Origin: CBFFRJ01 sp965644225
Lineage (GTDB): Bacteria > Pseudomonadota > Gammaproteobacteria > Enterobacterales > Enterobacteriaceae
DNA: 64,000 nt
Assembly (NCBI RefSeq): GCF_965644225.1
Contig: NZ_CBFFRJ010000002.1
Coordinates: 1 to 64,000, forward strand
Direction of reading: 5' to 3'
Made by a program: the position numbers and the translations under genes. Under the pieces are notes generated by a model. That model was given only the letters and a program-made list of their open reading frames with translations. It was not told where the DNA came from and did no database searches. The stretch's first letter is position 1. Each line of letters opens with the position of its first letter. Below are positions 1 through 8,663 of this stretch, piece after piece.

Positions 1-61
1 TCGTCCGAGGACGTTAAGAATCCATGTCACTTTGAGTGCCCACACAGATTGTCTGATAAAT

Positions 62-73
62 TGTTAAAGAGCA
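62..73 (-). promoter_or_regulatory. rRNA operon boxA antitermination element
   Basis: Read on the minus strand this is TGCTCTTTAACA, the boxA element of enterobacterial rRNA leaders, where the NusB/NusE antitermination complex binds. It is followed by the conserved leader segment that continues to the window edge. The 16S rRNA gene itself would begin just beyond position 1 and is not in the window. Confidence 0.93.
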
Positions 74-111
74 GTGCAACGCGGCTTTCGCTCACCGTTG
101 CGAGGTGGCGT

Positions 112-139
112 ATATTACGCTTTCCTCTTTCAGAGTCAA
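112..139 (-). promoter_or_regulatory. rRNA operon promoter P2
   Basis: On the minus strand a -35 TTGACT (134-139) and a -10 TAATAT (112-117) are separated by 16 bases. Position and sequence fit P2 of an E. coli-type rrn operon, upstream of the boxA leader. Confidence 0.9.
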
Positions 140-220
140 GCGCTTATTTTCGCTTTTCTCTTCAACCGAACCGGCTACTTAGTGTGAAGTGATTCACATC
201 CGCCGTGTCGATGGAGGCGC

Positions 221-248
221 ATTATAGGGAGCTCCCGATGAATGACAA
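221..248 (-). promoter_or_regulatory. rRNA operon promoter P1 with AT-rich UP element
   Basis: On the minus strand a -35 TTGTCA (243-248) and a perfect -10 TATAAT (221-226) are 16 bases apart, followed by a GC-rich discriminator typical of stringently controlled P1 promoters. The A/T-rich stretch at about 251-275 directly upstream of the -35 is in the place of the UP element. Fis sites would lie further up, in the end of gmhB, but I did not resolve them. By synteny this is the rrnH promoter region. Confidence 0.9.
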
Positions 249-297
249 GCGGAAAAATGCATTTTTATTTCAACCGCTCATCTTTTCATCATAACGG

Positions 298-864
298 TTA
301 CTTTTGGCGCTTTTTGATGGCTGCTGGCAGGTCTGCGAGGCTATTAATCACCCAATCCGCTGCATTTTCTGCTTCCGGCGTGACAGGTTTCCCGGTACGA
401 ACCAATACACGCGTGCCTACCTGAGCTGCGCTTGCTGCCTGCATATCTTCAATTTTGTCGCCAACCATATAAGAAGAAGACATATCAATGTGCAAATGAT
501 CGCGTGCCGAGATAAACATACCTGGATGAGGTTTGCGGCAATCACAGACCTGGCGGAACTCTTCAACACTTCCCTGCGGGTGATGCGGACAATAGTAGAT
601 ACCGTCCAGGTCAACATCCCGATCGGCCAGAGACCAGTCCATCCATTCCGTCAGCGTTTCAAACTGGGCTTCTGAGAATTTGCCACGAGCAATGCCTGAC
701 TGGTTGGTCACAACAACCAATGCAAAGCCCATTGCTTTTAGTTCACGCATGGCATCAATGACACCATCAATAAACTCAAAACTGTCGATCTCATGTACAT
801 AGCCGTGATCGACATTAATAGTGCCATCACGATCGAGAAAAATTGCAGGTACTGATTGTGCCAC
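298..864 (-). CDS. gmhB: D-glycero-beta-D-manno-heptose 1,7-bisphosphate 7-phosphatase
   Basis: GmhB removes the C7 phosphate of heptose bisphosphate in the cytoplasm, a step in making ADP-heptose for the LPS inner core. The protein is a HAD-family phosphatase with the nucleophile motif DRDGT at residues 11-15 and a Cys/His zinc loop (CPHHP ... CDC) near residue 95. I chose the GTG start at 864 rather than an upstream ATG at 912: it gives 188 residues, close to the K-12 length, aligns from residue 1, and is preceded by an AGGAG ribosome site at 871-878. It lies directly upstream of the rRNA operon and diverges from metNIQ, as in K-12. Confidence 0.95.
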   Translation of the reverse strand: MAQSVPAIFLDRDGTINVDHGYVHEIDSFEFIDGVIDAMRELKAMGFALVVVTNQSGIARGKFSEAQFETLTEWMDWSLADRDVDLDGIYYCPHHPQGSVEEFRQVCDCRKPHPGMFISARDHLHIDMSSSYMVGDKIEDMQAASAAQVGTRVLVRTGKPVTPEAENAADWVINSLADLPAAIKKRQK

Positions 865-952
865 CGGTTTGCTCCTGAATAAGGCATGTACACTTAGTAT
901 CTCACGTTTCACCAGCCAGGAAAGTGTTCATCTCACAGGGCGAGATTGATTT

Positions 953-960
953 AGACGTCT
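953..960. promoter_or_regulatory. MetJ box upstream of metNIQ
   Basis: The perfect 8-base met box AGACGTCT lies about 95 bases before metN. MetJ with S-adenosylmethionine binds tandem copies. The next 8 bases (961-968) are only a weak second box. Known MetJ control of metNIQ in E. coli supports the call. Confidence 0.7.
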
Positions 961-1053
961 GGATGCCCTAACATCCGCTCTGCTTATGGTTATCGTCGGT
1001 AACCGGCAGAAGAAAATGCCACGGCTCACTCTTAATACGACAAAAATAATCTG

Positions 1054-2085
1054 ATGATTAAACTTTCGAATATCACCAAAACATTCCAGCAAGGTACGCG
1101 ATCAATTCAGGCGCTGAATAATGTCAGCCTGCACGTTCCTGCCGGGCAAATTTATGGCGTCATCGGCGCATCGGGCGCGGGTAAAAGCACGCTGATTCGT
1201 TGCGTTAATTTACTGGAACGTCCAACTGAGGGGAAAGTTCTGGTTGATGGTCAGGAACTGACCGCTCTTTCCGAATCAGAACTCACCAAAGCACGCCGTC
1301 AGATAGGCATGATTTTCCAGCATTTTAATCTGCTCTCTTCACGCACTGTTTTCGGTAATGTCGCTTTGCCACTGGAGCTGGATAACACACCACGCGAAGA
1401 GATTAATCGTCGAGTGAAAGAGTTGCTTGAGCTCGTTGGTTTGGGCGACAAGCATGACAGCTACCCGGCAAATCTATCCGGCGGGCAAAAACAGCGCGTC
1501 GCTATTGCCCGCGCACTGGCCAGCAATCCAAAAGTGCTGCTTTGCGATGAAGCCACCAGCGCGCTGGATCCTGCAACCACCCGTTCGATTCTCGAACTGC
1601 TCAAAGATATTAACCGCCGACTCGGCCTGACTATTCTGCTGATCACCCATGAAATGGATGTGGTTAAACGTATTTGTGACTGTGTAGCCGTCATCAGTAA
1701 TGGTGAATTGATTGAACAGGACACGGTGAGTGAAGTTTTCTCTCATCCGAAGACGCCGCTGGCACAGCAGTTCATTCAGTCAACGCTGCATCTGGATATT
1801 CCGGAAGATTATCTGCAACGTTTAAAAGCGCAGCCCGTCACAGACAGCGTGCCGATGCTGCGCATGGAATTTACCGGTCAGTCCGTTGATGCGCCGCTGC
1901 TGTCGGAAACCGCTCGTCGCTTTAATGTTAATAACAACATTATTAGCGCGCAGATGGACTACGCCGGCGGTGTCAAGTTCGGCATTATGCTAACTGAAAT
2001 GCACGGTACACAGCAGGATACGCAAGCCGCCATTGCCTGGCTTAAAGAACACCATGTAAAAGTAGAGGTGCTGGGTTATGTCTGA
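1054..2085 (+). CDS. metN: methionine ABC transporter ATP-binding protein
   Basis: This is the ATPase of the MetNIQ importer for D- and L-methionine at the inner membrane. The 343-residue protein has Walker A GASGAGKST at 38-46, the LSGGQKQ signature near 140, a Walker B with CDEATSALD, and the C-terminal NIL/ACT-like domain that senses methionine and inhibits transport. Length and sequence match K-12 MetN throughout. The ATG is preceded by only a weak ribosome site. It is the first gene of metN-metI-metQ, downstream of a MetJ box, and its end overlaps metI by 8 bases, suggesting translational coupling. Confidence 0.98.
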   Translation: MIKLSNITKTFQQGTRSIQALNNVSLHVPAGQIYGVIGASGAGKSTLIRCVNLLERPTEGKVLVDGQELTALSESELTKARRQIGMIFQHFNLLSSRTVFGNVALPLELDNTPREEINRRVKELLELVGLGDKHDSYPANLSGGQKQRVAIARALASNPKVLLCDEATSALDPATTRSILELLKDINRRLGLTILLITHEMDVVKRICDCVAVISNGELIEQDTVSEVFSHPKTPLAQQFIQSTLHLDIPEDYLQRLKAQPVTDSVPMLRMEFTGQSVDAPLLSETARRFNVNNNIISAQMDYAGGVKFGIMLTEMHGTQQDTQAAIAWLKEHHVKVEVLGYV

Positions 2086-2731
2086 GCCAATGATGTGGTT
2101 AATGGCGCGAGGTGTTTGGGAAACGCTGGCGATGACGTTTGTGTCCGGCTTTTTCGGCTTTGTACTGGGTCTGCCGGTCGGCGTACTGCTCTATGTTACG
2201 CGCCCGGGACAGATTTCCGAGAACGCAAAGCTTTATCGCACCCTGTCGGCGCTGGTGAATATTTTCCGTTCTATACCTTTTATTATCCTGCTGGTATGGA
2301 TGATTCCGTTCACCCGAATTGTGGTCGGTACCTCTATTGGCTTGCAGGCGGCGATTGTTCCTCTCACCGTGGGAGCAGCACCCTTTATTGCACGTATGGT
2401 GGAAAACGCACTGCTGGAAATTCCAACCGGCTTGATCGAAGCTTCCCGCGCAATGGGCGCGACACCGCTGCAGATCGTGCGTAAGGTTCTGCTGCCGGAA
2501 GCATTGCCAGGTCTGGTCAACGCCGCGACCATCACATTAATTACCCTGGTCGGTTATTCCGCCATGGGGGGTGCCGTTGGCGCAGGTGGCCTGGGCCAGA
2601 TTGGTTATCAGTATGGTTACATCGGTTACAACGCGGTAGTCATGAACACGGTCCTGGCATTGCTGGTGATTCTTGTTTACATAATTCAGTTCGCAGGCGA
2701 TCGTATCGTTCGCTCCGTGACTCATAAATAA
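2078..2731 (+). CDS. metI: methionine ABC transporter permease
   Basis: This is the membrane channel subunit of the methionine importer, 217 residues with about five hydrophobic spans and the binding-protein-dependent permease EAA-type loop (EASRAMGATPLQ) that contacts MetN. Its ATG lies inside the end of metN, overlapping by 8 bases. metQ follows after 40 bases. Full length relative to K-12. Confidence 0.98.
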   Translation: MSEPMMWLMARGVWETLAMTFVSGFFGFVLGLPVGVLLYVTRPGQISENAKLYRTLSALVNIFRSIPFIILLVWMIPFTRIVVGTSIGLQAAIVPLTVGAAPFIARMVENALLEIPTGLIEASRAMGATPLQIVRKVLLPEALPGLVNAATITLITLVGYSAMGGAVGAGGLGQIGYQYGYIGYNAVVMNTVLALLVILVYIIQFAGDRIVRSVTHK

Positions 2732-2771
2732 CGTTGCACAACACAACGACTCTGAAAGGAAGGAAAAACAC

Positions 2772-3587
2772 ATGGCGTTTAAATTTAAGACCTTTGCGGC
2801 GGTAGGTGCCCTGATTGGCTCCCTGGCCCTGGCAGGTTGCGATCAGGATGAAAAAAATCCAAACCACATCAAAGTAGGCGTGATTGTTGGCGCAGAACAG
2901 CAGGTTGCTGAAGTTGCGCAGAAAGTGGCGAAAGAGAAGTATGGCCTTGATGTTGAACTGGTAACCTTTAATGACTACGTGCTGCCGAACGAAGCGCTGA
3001 GCAAAGGTGATATCGATGTCAACGCCTTCCAGCACAAACCTTATCTGGATCAGCAGATCAAAGACCGTGGTTACAAACTGGTTGCCGTGGGCAACACCTT
3101 TGTTTACCCGATCGCTGGCTACTCCAAGAAAATCAAATCTATTGATGAGCTTCAGGAAGGCGCACAGGTTGCGGTGCCAAATGACCCGACTAACCTCGGC
3201 CGTTCCCTGCTGCTGCTGCAAAAACAGGGTCTGATCAAACTGAAAGATGGCGTTGGTCTGCTGCCAACCGTTCTGGACGTTACCGAGAACCCGAAAAACC
3301 TGAAGATTGTTGAGCTGGAAGCGCCGCAGTTGCCGCGCTCCCTGGACGACGCGCAAATCGCGCTGGCGGTTATCAACACTACTTACGCCAGCCAGATCAA
3401 CCTGACTCCGGCTAAAGATGGTATCTTCGTCGAAGACAAAGACTCCCCGTACGTAAACCTGATCGTGAGCCGCGAAGATAACAAAGACGCTGAAAACGTG
3501 AAGAAATTCGTCCAGGCTTATCAGTCTGATGAAGTGTACGAAGCAGCGAACAAAGTCTTCAACGGCGGCGCGGTTAAAGGCTGGTAA
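2772..3587 (+). CDS. metQ: methionine-binding lipoprotein
   Basis: This is the substrate-binding lipoprotein that delivers methionine to MetNI. The 271-residue precursor has a signal peptide ending in the lipobox LALAGC with the lipidated Cys at residue 23. The following Asp (CDQ) is the classic inner-membrane retention signal at +2. An AAGGAAGG ribosome site precedes the ATG. It is the last gene of the operon and is followed by an intrinsic terminator at 3614-3641. Confidence 0.98.
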   Translation: MAFKFKTFAAVGALIGSLALAGCDQDEKNPNHIKVGVIVGAEQQVAEVAQKVAKEKYGLDVELVTFNDYVLPNEALSKGDIDVNAFQHKPYLDQQIKDRGYKLVAVGNTFVYPIAGYSKKIKSIDELQEGAQVAVPNDPTNLGRSLLLLQKQGLIKLKDGVGLLPTVLDVTENPKNLKIVELEAPQLPRSLDDAQIALAVINTTYASQINLTPAKDGIFVEDKDSPYVNLIVSREDNKDAENVKKFVQAYQSDEVYEAANKVFNGGAVKGW

Positions 3588-3613
3588 TCCTTCTCTTACA
3601 GATTATCCTTCAG

Positions 3614-3641
3614 GACGGGCACATGCCCGTCTTGTTATTTT
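3614..3641 (+). terminator. intrinsic terminator after metQ
   Basis: A 7-base-pair stem GACGGGC/GCCCGTC (3614-3620 with 3625-3631) closes a 4-base loop and is followed by a T-rich run. It ends the metNIQ operon before rcsF. Confidence 0.85.
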
Positions 3642-3694
3642 CTCAAGCACCTGATTCAATAAGCGACGTTAAGAAATTTCATTGAGGACATATT

Positions 3695-4099
3695 ATGCGT
3701 GCTTTACCGATCTGTTTATTGGCACTCATGCTGAGCGGCTGTGCAATGTTAAGCAGATCTCCCGTCGAGCCTGTTAAAAGCGCAGCAACGCCTCCAAAAG
3801 TGGAACCGGCCAAACCGAAGCCACCGCGTCCTGCACCGGTACGAATCATTACTAATGCTGAAGATTTAGTCGGCAAAACGTTTCGTGATTTAGGGGAAGT
3901 TTCCGGGGATTCTTGCCAGGCCAGCACTCAGGATTCTCCGCCGAATATCCCGACCGCCCGTAAACGTCTGCAAATTAACGCCTCTAAAATGAAGGCCAAT
4001 GCGGTTCTGCTGCACAGCTGCGAAGTCACCAGTGGCACACCTGGATGCTACCGCCAGGCGGTATGTGTCGGATCTGCCCTTAACGTATCGGCGAAATGA
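3695..4099 (+). CDS. rcsF: Rcs stress-sensing outer membrane lipoprotein
   Basis: RcsF senses envelope damage and triggers the Rcs phosphorelay through IgaA. It is threaded through BamA-assembled porins. The 134-residue precursor has a lipobox LMLSGC with Cys 16, a proline-rich linker (about 25-50) and a C-terminal domain with the four conserved cysteines that form two disulfides (SGDSCQ, HSCEV, PGCYR, AVCVG). The length equals K-12 RcsF. It overlaps trmO by the ATGA quartet. Confidence 0.97.
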   Translation: MRALPICLLALMLSGCAMLSRSPVEPVKSAATPPKVEPAKPKPPRPAPVRIITNAEDLVGKTFRDLGEVSGDSCQASTQDSPPNIPTARKRLQINASKMKANAVLLHSCEVTSGTPGCYRQAVCVGSALNVSAK

Positions 4100-4803
4100 C
4101 CGCATTTTCTTTTCAGCAAATAGGCGTCATCCGCTCTCCATATAAAGAAAAGTTTGCCGTTCCCCGCCAGCCAGGCCTGGTCAAACATGGGAACGGCGAG
4201 CTGCATCTTATTGCTCCCTACAATCAGGCAGAGGCCGTCAGGGGACTCGAATCCTTTAGTCATCTGTGGATTTTGTTTGTGTTTCACCAGACGATGGAAG
4301 GATGCTGGCGCCCGACAGTTCGCCCTCCCCGCCTTGGCGGAAACGCAAGAATGGGCGTTTTTGCCACGCGTTCCACTTTTCGCCCTAATCCTGTCGGTAT
4401 GTCGCTGGTTGAGCTAAAAGGGATCCGCCGCGAGAAAGAGAAGGTGATATTGCAGTTGGGTAGCCTGGATCTTGTCGATGGCACGCCAGTTGTCGATATC
4501 AAACCCTATTTACCCTTTGCTGAAGCACTGCCAGACGCCCAGGCCAGTTACGCCCAGCAGGCGCCAGGTGCCGATATGCCCGTCACTTTCAGCGCCGAGG
4601 TTGCCGCATTGCTCCCCCGGCTGGAAAAGCGTTACCCTCACCTCTCGTCGTTTATTTGTGAAGTACTGGCCCAGGATCCTCGCCCGGCTTATCGCAAAGA
4701 TGAAGAGCAGGGAAAAACATACGCCGTCTGGCTACTGGATTTTAATGTACGCTGGCGCGTGACCAGTGCGGGTTTTGAAGTCTTTGCCCTTGAAGCGCGT
4801 TAA
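4096..4803 (+). CDS. trmO: tRNA(Thr) m6t6A37 methyltransferase TrmO
   Basis: TrmO (formerly YaeB/TsaA) adds an N6-methyl group from SAM to t6A37 of threonine tRNAs. The 235 residues form the TsaA/UPF0066 domain, seen in motifs GVIRSPYKEKFAVPRQPG, RPPRLGG and RPNPVGMS. It starts at the ATG of an ATGA overlap with the rcsF stop, so it is probably translationally coupled to rcsF, as in K-12. Confidence 0.96.
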   Translation: MTAFSFQQIGVIRSPYKEKFAVPRQPGLVKHGNGELHLIAPYNQAEAVRGLESFSHLWILFVFHQTMEGCWRPTVRPPRLGGNARMGVFATRSTFRPNPVGMSLVELKGIRREKEKVILQLGSLDLVDGTPVVDIKPYLPFAEALPDAQASYAQQAPGADMPVTFSAEVAALLPRLEKRYPHLSSFICEVLAQDPRPAYRKDEEQGKTYAVWLLDFNVRWRVTSAGFEVFALEAR

Positions 4804-4820
4804 TTTCTCTCCCTCTACTT

Positions 4821-4847
4821 TTGACATCACTGTCTCGCTGGTAAACT
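4821..4847 (+). promoter_or_regulatory. candidate proS promoter
   Basis: A perfect -35 TTGACA (4821-4826) is followed after a short 15-base spacer by TAAACT (4842-4847), about 65 bases before the proS start. The spacing is below optimal, so the exact -10 is uncertain. Confidence 0.5.
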
Positions 4848-4913
4848 GAATCACTTTTTTAAATCAGGCTCCCTTTGAGCCTGTTCCAATCGTCCAACTG
4901 GAACCGTAACAAC

Positions 4914-6632
4914 ATGCGTACTAGCCAATACCTGCTCTCCACTCTGAAGGAGACACCTGCCGACGCCGAAGTCATCAGCCACCAGCTGATGTTGCGCGCC
5001 GGGATGATCCGCAAGCTGGCCTCCGGGTTATACGCCTGGCTGCCAACCGGCCTGCGAGTCCTGAAAAAAGTCGAAAACATCGTGCGTGAAGAGATGAACA
5101 ACGCCGGTGCGATTGAGGTGTCAATGCCAGTGGTCCAGCCAGCAGAGCTTTGGCAGGAGAGTGGTCGCTGGGAGCAGTATGGTCCGGAGTTACTGCGTTT
5201 TGTTGACCGTGGCGATCGCCCTTTCGTTCTCGGCCCGACGCATGAAGAAGTGATCACTGACCTTATCCGTAATGAGCTGAACTCTTACAAACAGTTGCCG
5301 CTGAACTTCTATCAAATTCAGACCAAGTTCCGCGACGAAGTTCGCCCACGCTTTGGCGTGATGCGCTCTCGTGAGTTCATCATGAAAGACGCCTACTCAT
5401 TCCATACGTCACAGGAATCGCTTCAGGAAACCTACGACGCGATGTATGCCGCCTACAGCAAAATCTTCACCCGTATGGGGCTGGATTTCCGTGCTGTACA
5501 GGCAGACACCGGCTCTATCGGCGGTAGTGCATCTCATGAATTCCAGGTTCTGGCGCTGAGCGGTGAAGATGATGTCATCTTCTCTGACAGCTCCGATTAC
5601 GCCGCAAACATCGAGTTCGCAGAAGCCGTCGCCCCTAAAGAGCCGCGCGCCGCTGCGACTCAGGAAATGACGCTGGTTGATACGCCAAACGCGAAAACCA
5701 TCGCCGAGCTGGTTGAGCAGTTCAATCTGCCGATTGAAAAAACCGTGAAAACCCTGCTGGTGAAAGCGGTAGAAGGCAGCGCATATCCGCTGGTTGCCCT
5801 GCTGGTTCGCGGCGATCATGAACTGAACGAAGTGAAAGCAGAAAAACTGCCTCAGGTTGCCAGCCCGCTGACCTTTGCAACCGAAGCCGATATTCGTGCG
5901 GTGATCAATGCAGGCCCAGGTTCACTTGGCCCGGTGAATATGACCGTGCCGGTGGTTATTGACCGTACCGTTGCCGCAATGAGCGACTTCTCTGCCGGTG
6001 CCAACATCGATGGCAAACACTTCTTTGGTATTAACTGGGATCGTGATATCGCCACCCCGGAAGTCGCTGATATCCGTAATGTGGTTGCCGGTGACGCCAG
6101 CCCGGATGGCCAGGGTACGCTGCTGATTAAACGCGGTATTGAAGTGGGCCATATCTTCCAGTTGGGTACCAAATACTCGCAGGCCATGAACGCAGCCGTT
6201 CAGGGTGAGGACGGTCGTAACCAGGTTCTGACCATGGGCTGCTACGGTATTGGGGTAACACGTGTGGTTGCCGCTGCCATTGAGCAGAACTTTGACGACC
6301 GCGGTATCCTGTGGCCGGACAACATTGCCCCGTTCCAGGTCGCTATCCTGCCGATGAACATGCACAAGTCTTACCGCGTGCAGGAGATGGCAGAGAAGCT
6401 CTACAACGACCTGCGTGCCCATGGTATTGACGTGCTGATGGACGACCGTAAAGAACGTCCGGGTGTGATGTTTGCCGATATGGAACTGATCGGTATTCCA
6501 CACACTATCGTCATTGGCGATCGCAACCTGGATAACGACGATATTGAATACAAATACCGTCGCAGCGGCGAGAAGCAGATGATTAAAACAGGTGAGATCA
6601 TGAACTACCTGGTCAGCGCCATTAAGGGTTAA
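4914..6632 (+). CDS. proS: prolyl-tRNA synthetase
   Basis: ProRS charges tRNA(Pro) with proline. It is a class II synthetase of the bacterial type with a YbaK-like editing domain inserted in the middle (about 225-400) that clears Ala-tRNA(Pro). Motif 2 (FRDEVRPRFGVMRSREF) and the anticodon-binding C-terminal domain are present. The ATG at 4914 gives 572 residues, the K-12 length, and starts with the conserved MRTSQYLL; an upstream ATG at 4875 adds 13 unconserved residues. It ends at a strong terminator. Confidence 0.97.
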   Translation: MRTSQYLLSTLKETPADAEVISHQLMLRAGMIRKLASGLYAWLPTGLRVLKKVENIVREEMNNAGAIEVSMPVVQPAELWQESGRWEQYGPELLRFVDRGDRPFVLGPTHEEVITDLIRNELNSYKQLPLNFYQIQTKFRDEVRPRFGVMRSREFIMKDAYSFHTSQESLQETYDAMYAAYSKIFTRMGLDFRAVQADTGSIGGSASHEFQVLALSGEDDVIFSDSSDYAANIEFAEAVAPKEPRAAATQEMTLVDTPNAKTIAELVEQFNLPIEKTVKTLLVKAVEGSAYPLVALLVRGDHELNEVKAEKLPQVASPLTFATEADIRAVINAGPGSLGPVNMTVPVVIDRTVAAMSDFSAGANIDGKHFFGINWDRDIATPEVADIRNVVAGDASPDGQGTLLIKRGIEVGHIFQLGTKYSQAMNAAVQGEDGRNQVLTMGCYGIGVTRVVAAAIEQNFDDRGILWPDNIAPFQVAILPMNMHKSYRVQEMAEKLYNDLRAHGIDVLMDDRKERPGVMFADMELIGIPHTIVIGDRNLDNDDIEYKYRRSGEKQMIKTGEIMNYLVSAIKG

Positions 6633-6647
6633 GTAAACCAGCAACAA

Positions 6648-6672
6648 AGGCTCCGTCAGCGGAGCCTTTTTT
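6648..6672 (+). terminator. intrinsic terminator after proS
   Basis: The stem AGGCTCCG/CGGAGCCT (6648-6655 with 6660-6667) with a TCAG loop is followed by six T residues. Confidence 0.92.
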
Positions 6673-6696
6673 ACATGGAAGACATAAGGACCCGGA

Positions 6697-7500
6697 ATGA
6701 AAAGGATATTCATGCTGTCCAGCGTGCTCTCTCTGCTTTGCGGCTGCACGCTTGACCTCGCGCCGACGCAAACTCGCGCGCCATCGGCCATCCCACAGCG
6801 CAATACCGTTATGCTACAGCGCCTGAGTTCTGCGCCCAACGGCAGCTACAAGGAAATCAGTGAAGAACAATTAAAACCCGGCGATCTGCTTTTTTCCTCT
6901 TCAATTGGCGTTACCTCACTGGGTATACGCCTGTTCAGCACCTCTGCCGTCAGCCATGTAGCACTCTATATTGGAGAAGGATACATCTCTGAAGCCACTG
7001 GCGCTGGCGTGCAAATCGTTACGCTCAGTGAAGCCCTGGCGCACAGCGATAAACTTTTTGTCCTGCGCCATCCCTCCCTGACGTTACAGCAGGAAAAAAA
7101 GATCGCTGAATTTTCAAAAAGTAAGCAAGGAATACGCTACAACTACACCGGCATCGTGAAAATGATCCCTTTTATGCTGACAAAACAGCTATGTTCACTG
7201 AACCCTTTCTCCCGGGATTTCCGTCAGCAATGTATTACCGGACTGGCATCTTCCCAGTTAGGGGCAGAGACAAGCACCTTGCCAGACAGCTACTTTTGCT
7301 CAGAGTTTGTTGCCGCCGCATACCAGTATGCAGGGCAACCGCTCACCAGCAACGAAGCCGCCTGGGTAAGCCCTTCCGATTTACTCCATATGCGCGAAGG
7401 CGATGTACCGACATTAACGCCGGTTAATCCCCTGCGTTATGTTGGACACCTGAGCCCAGGGATCTATATCAAAGCGGGCAAATGGGCGCAGTTGCGTTAA
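6697..7500 (+). CDS. yaeF: YaeF family permuted papain-like lipoprotein
   Basis: This is a predicted lipoprotein with a YiiX/YebB-like permuted NlpC/P60 (papain-like) fold; its substrate is not established. The signal peptide ends in SLLCGC with the likely lipidated Cys at 17. The catalytic signatures of the fold are visible: LKPGDLLFSSS, a histidine in VSHVALYIGEG, and a cysteine in SYFCSEFVAAA. The 267 residues are close to the K-12 protein, although the N-terminal 60 residues diverge. It follows the proS terminator and converges with nlpE, leaving no intergenic space. Confidence 0.9.
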   Translation: MKRIFMLSSVLSLLCGCTLDLAPTQTRAPSAIPQRNTVMLQRLSSAPNGSYKEISEEQLKPGDLLFSSSIGVTSLGIRLFSTSAVSHVALYIGEGYISEATGAGVQIVTLSEALAHSDKLFVLRHPSLTLQQEKKIAEFSKSKQGIRYNYTGIVKMIPFMLTKQLCSLNPFSRDFRQQCITGLASSQLGAETSTLPDSYFCSEFVAAAYQYAGQPLTSNEAAWVSPSDLLHMREGDVPTLTPVNPLRYVGHLSPGIYIKAGKWAQLR

Positions 7501-8205
7501 TCAAGGCTGTGAATCATTACAGCCTTTATGCGCAATAAACCGGCCGCTGTTATTCGCGATCAGCACTTTTTGCAGGACGCGGGTATCCGTATGAGGCTGA
7601 AGAGCAAAATGCGCATTGACTTCGAGAAGCACCGGCCGATGATCTGCTCCACGCACCGCAGCATAACCCTGTTCCAGCTGCGCATTACTGGCCACCGCTA
7701 TCCGCTTGCCTGTCGCACAATCGGTAAATTGCGCCGCATCGGCAAAGTAGAGGTACATACCGCGCATCGCCATTGGCGTTGTCGGCAGTGAGACCTTCAC
7801 TGGCTGCAGGGTGTAATTAAGTCCTGAATGAATCGGATTGCCCTCGCGATCCAGCATTTCCAGCGCTTCGCCTTTGACGCGGAAATAGCGTTTCTCACCC
7901 GTTTCGTCGGTTAACACCAGTTTGTCAGCGGTGCGCGCCCATGAACCATAGGTAGCAAATTCCGCCGTGGTTTTTCCGCCCTGATACCCCTGATTCATGA
8001 CCCAGGTACCGTCTTTCTCGAGGAAAAGCGAGGTTTCGATACCTTCACAGTCCGCGCAGGGTAACAGACCTCGCCAGCTCTGCTGCATTGACGTCAGCTC
8101 TTCCCGTTGCACAGGCGAAACAGTTTGCACTTCGCCCCGATTGTTACACCCCATCAGCCCAAAGAGTGTCATTACCGCGACCAGGGACAAAATCGTTTTC
8201 TTCAC
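7501..8205 (-). CDS. nlpE: envelope stress lipoprotein (copper homeostasis/adhesion)
   Basis: NlpE is an outer membrane lipoprotein that signals surface contact and lipoprotein-sorting stress to the Cpx system. I place the start at the GTG at 8205, preceded by AAGGAA; this gives 234 residues with a lipobox LMGC (Cys 20). The longer ORF from 8241 has an unlikely N-terminus. The N-terminal domain carries the CXXC motif (PCADC), and a CATGK motif lies in the second domain. It ends head to head with yaeF, with no space for a shared terminator. Confidence 0.93.
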   Translation of the reverse strand: MKKTILSLVAVMTLFGLMGCNNRGEVQTVSPVQREELTSMQQSWRGLLPCADCEGIETSLFLEKDGTWVMNQGYQGGKTTAEFATYGSWARTADKLVLTDETGEKRYFRVKGEALEMLDREGNPIHSGLNYTLQPVKVSLPTTPMAMRGMYLYFADAAQFTDCATGKRIAVASNAQLEQGYAAVRGADHRPVLLEVNAHFALQPHTDTRVLQKVLIANNSGRFIAHKGCNDSQP

Positions 8206-8240
8206 ACTCGGTTCCTTATGACTTGTTCTTCTTGTGTCCA

Positions 8241-8663
8241 TCAGTCCGCAAGCCGACGGACTTTCCCACGTAGCGCTTTCACCGAAGACTTTTGCGACTT
8301 TGTCGCCAGACGTCGTTCTTTCGACGCTTTTGTCGGACGCGTTGCCCGGCGACTTTTCTGCACCACCGTCAGTTCCTGAATCAATGCCACCAGCCTCGCA
8401 ACGGCCGCTTCGCGGTTCATCTCCTGACTGCGATATTCCTGGGCTTTGATCACCACCACGCCATCGGCGGTGATCAGGTGGTGCGACGCCGCCAGCAATC
8501 GCTCCTTATAAAAATCGGGCAAGCCGGAAGCACGAATATCGAAGCGCAGGTGAATAGCCGTCGAGGCTTTATTCACATGCTGCCCACCCGCCCCTTGCGC
8601 GCGCACTGCGGTTATCTCCAGCTCGTCATCCGCAATGCTGGCGTGGCGGGAGATAACAATCAT
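8241..8663 (-). CDS. arfB: alternative ribosome-rescue factor B
   Basis: ArfB (YaeJ) is a peptidyl-tRNA hydrolase that frees ribosomes stalled on non-stop mRNA. The catalytic GGQ is at residues 26-28, in the release-factor-like domain, and the basic C-terminal tail (rich in K, R, S from about 105) is the part that probes the empty mRNA channel. The 140-residue length equals K-12. Its ATG overlaps the end of yaeQ by 4 bases, and nlpE follows. Confidence 0.97.
   Translation of the reverse strand: MIVISRHASIADDELEITAVRAQGAGGQHVNKASTAIHLRFDIRASGLPDFYKERLLAASHHLITADGVVVIKAQEYRSQEMNREAAVARLVALIQELTVVQKSRRATRPTKASKERRLATKSQKSSVKALRGKVRRLAD

Noticed and set aside
2640..3356. Minus-strand ORF of 238 codons opposite metQ
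   Set aside because: It overlaps the end of metI and most of metQ, which are fully conserved; no start signal.
5922..6839. 305-codon minus-strand ORF opposite proS
   Set aside because: It is a shadow of the conserved proS reading frame and crosses the proS terminator.
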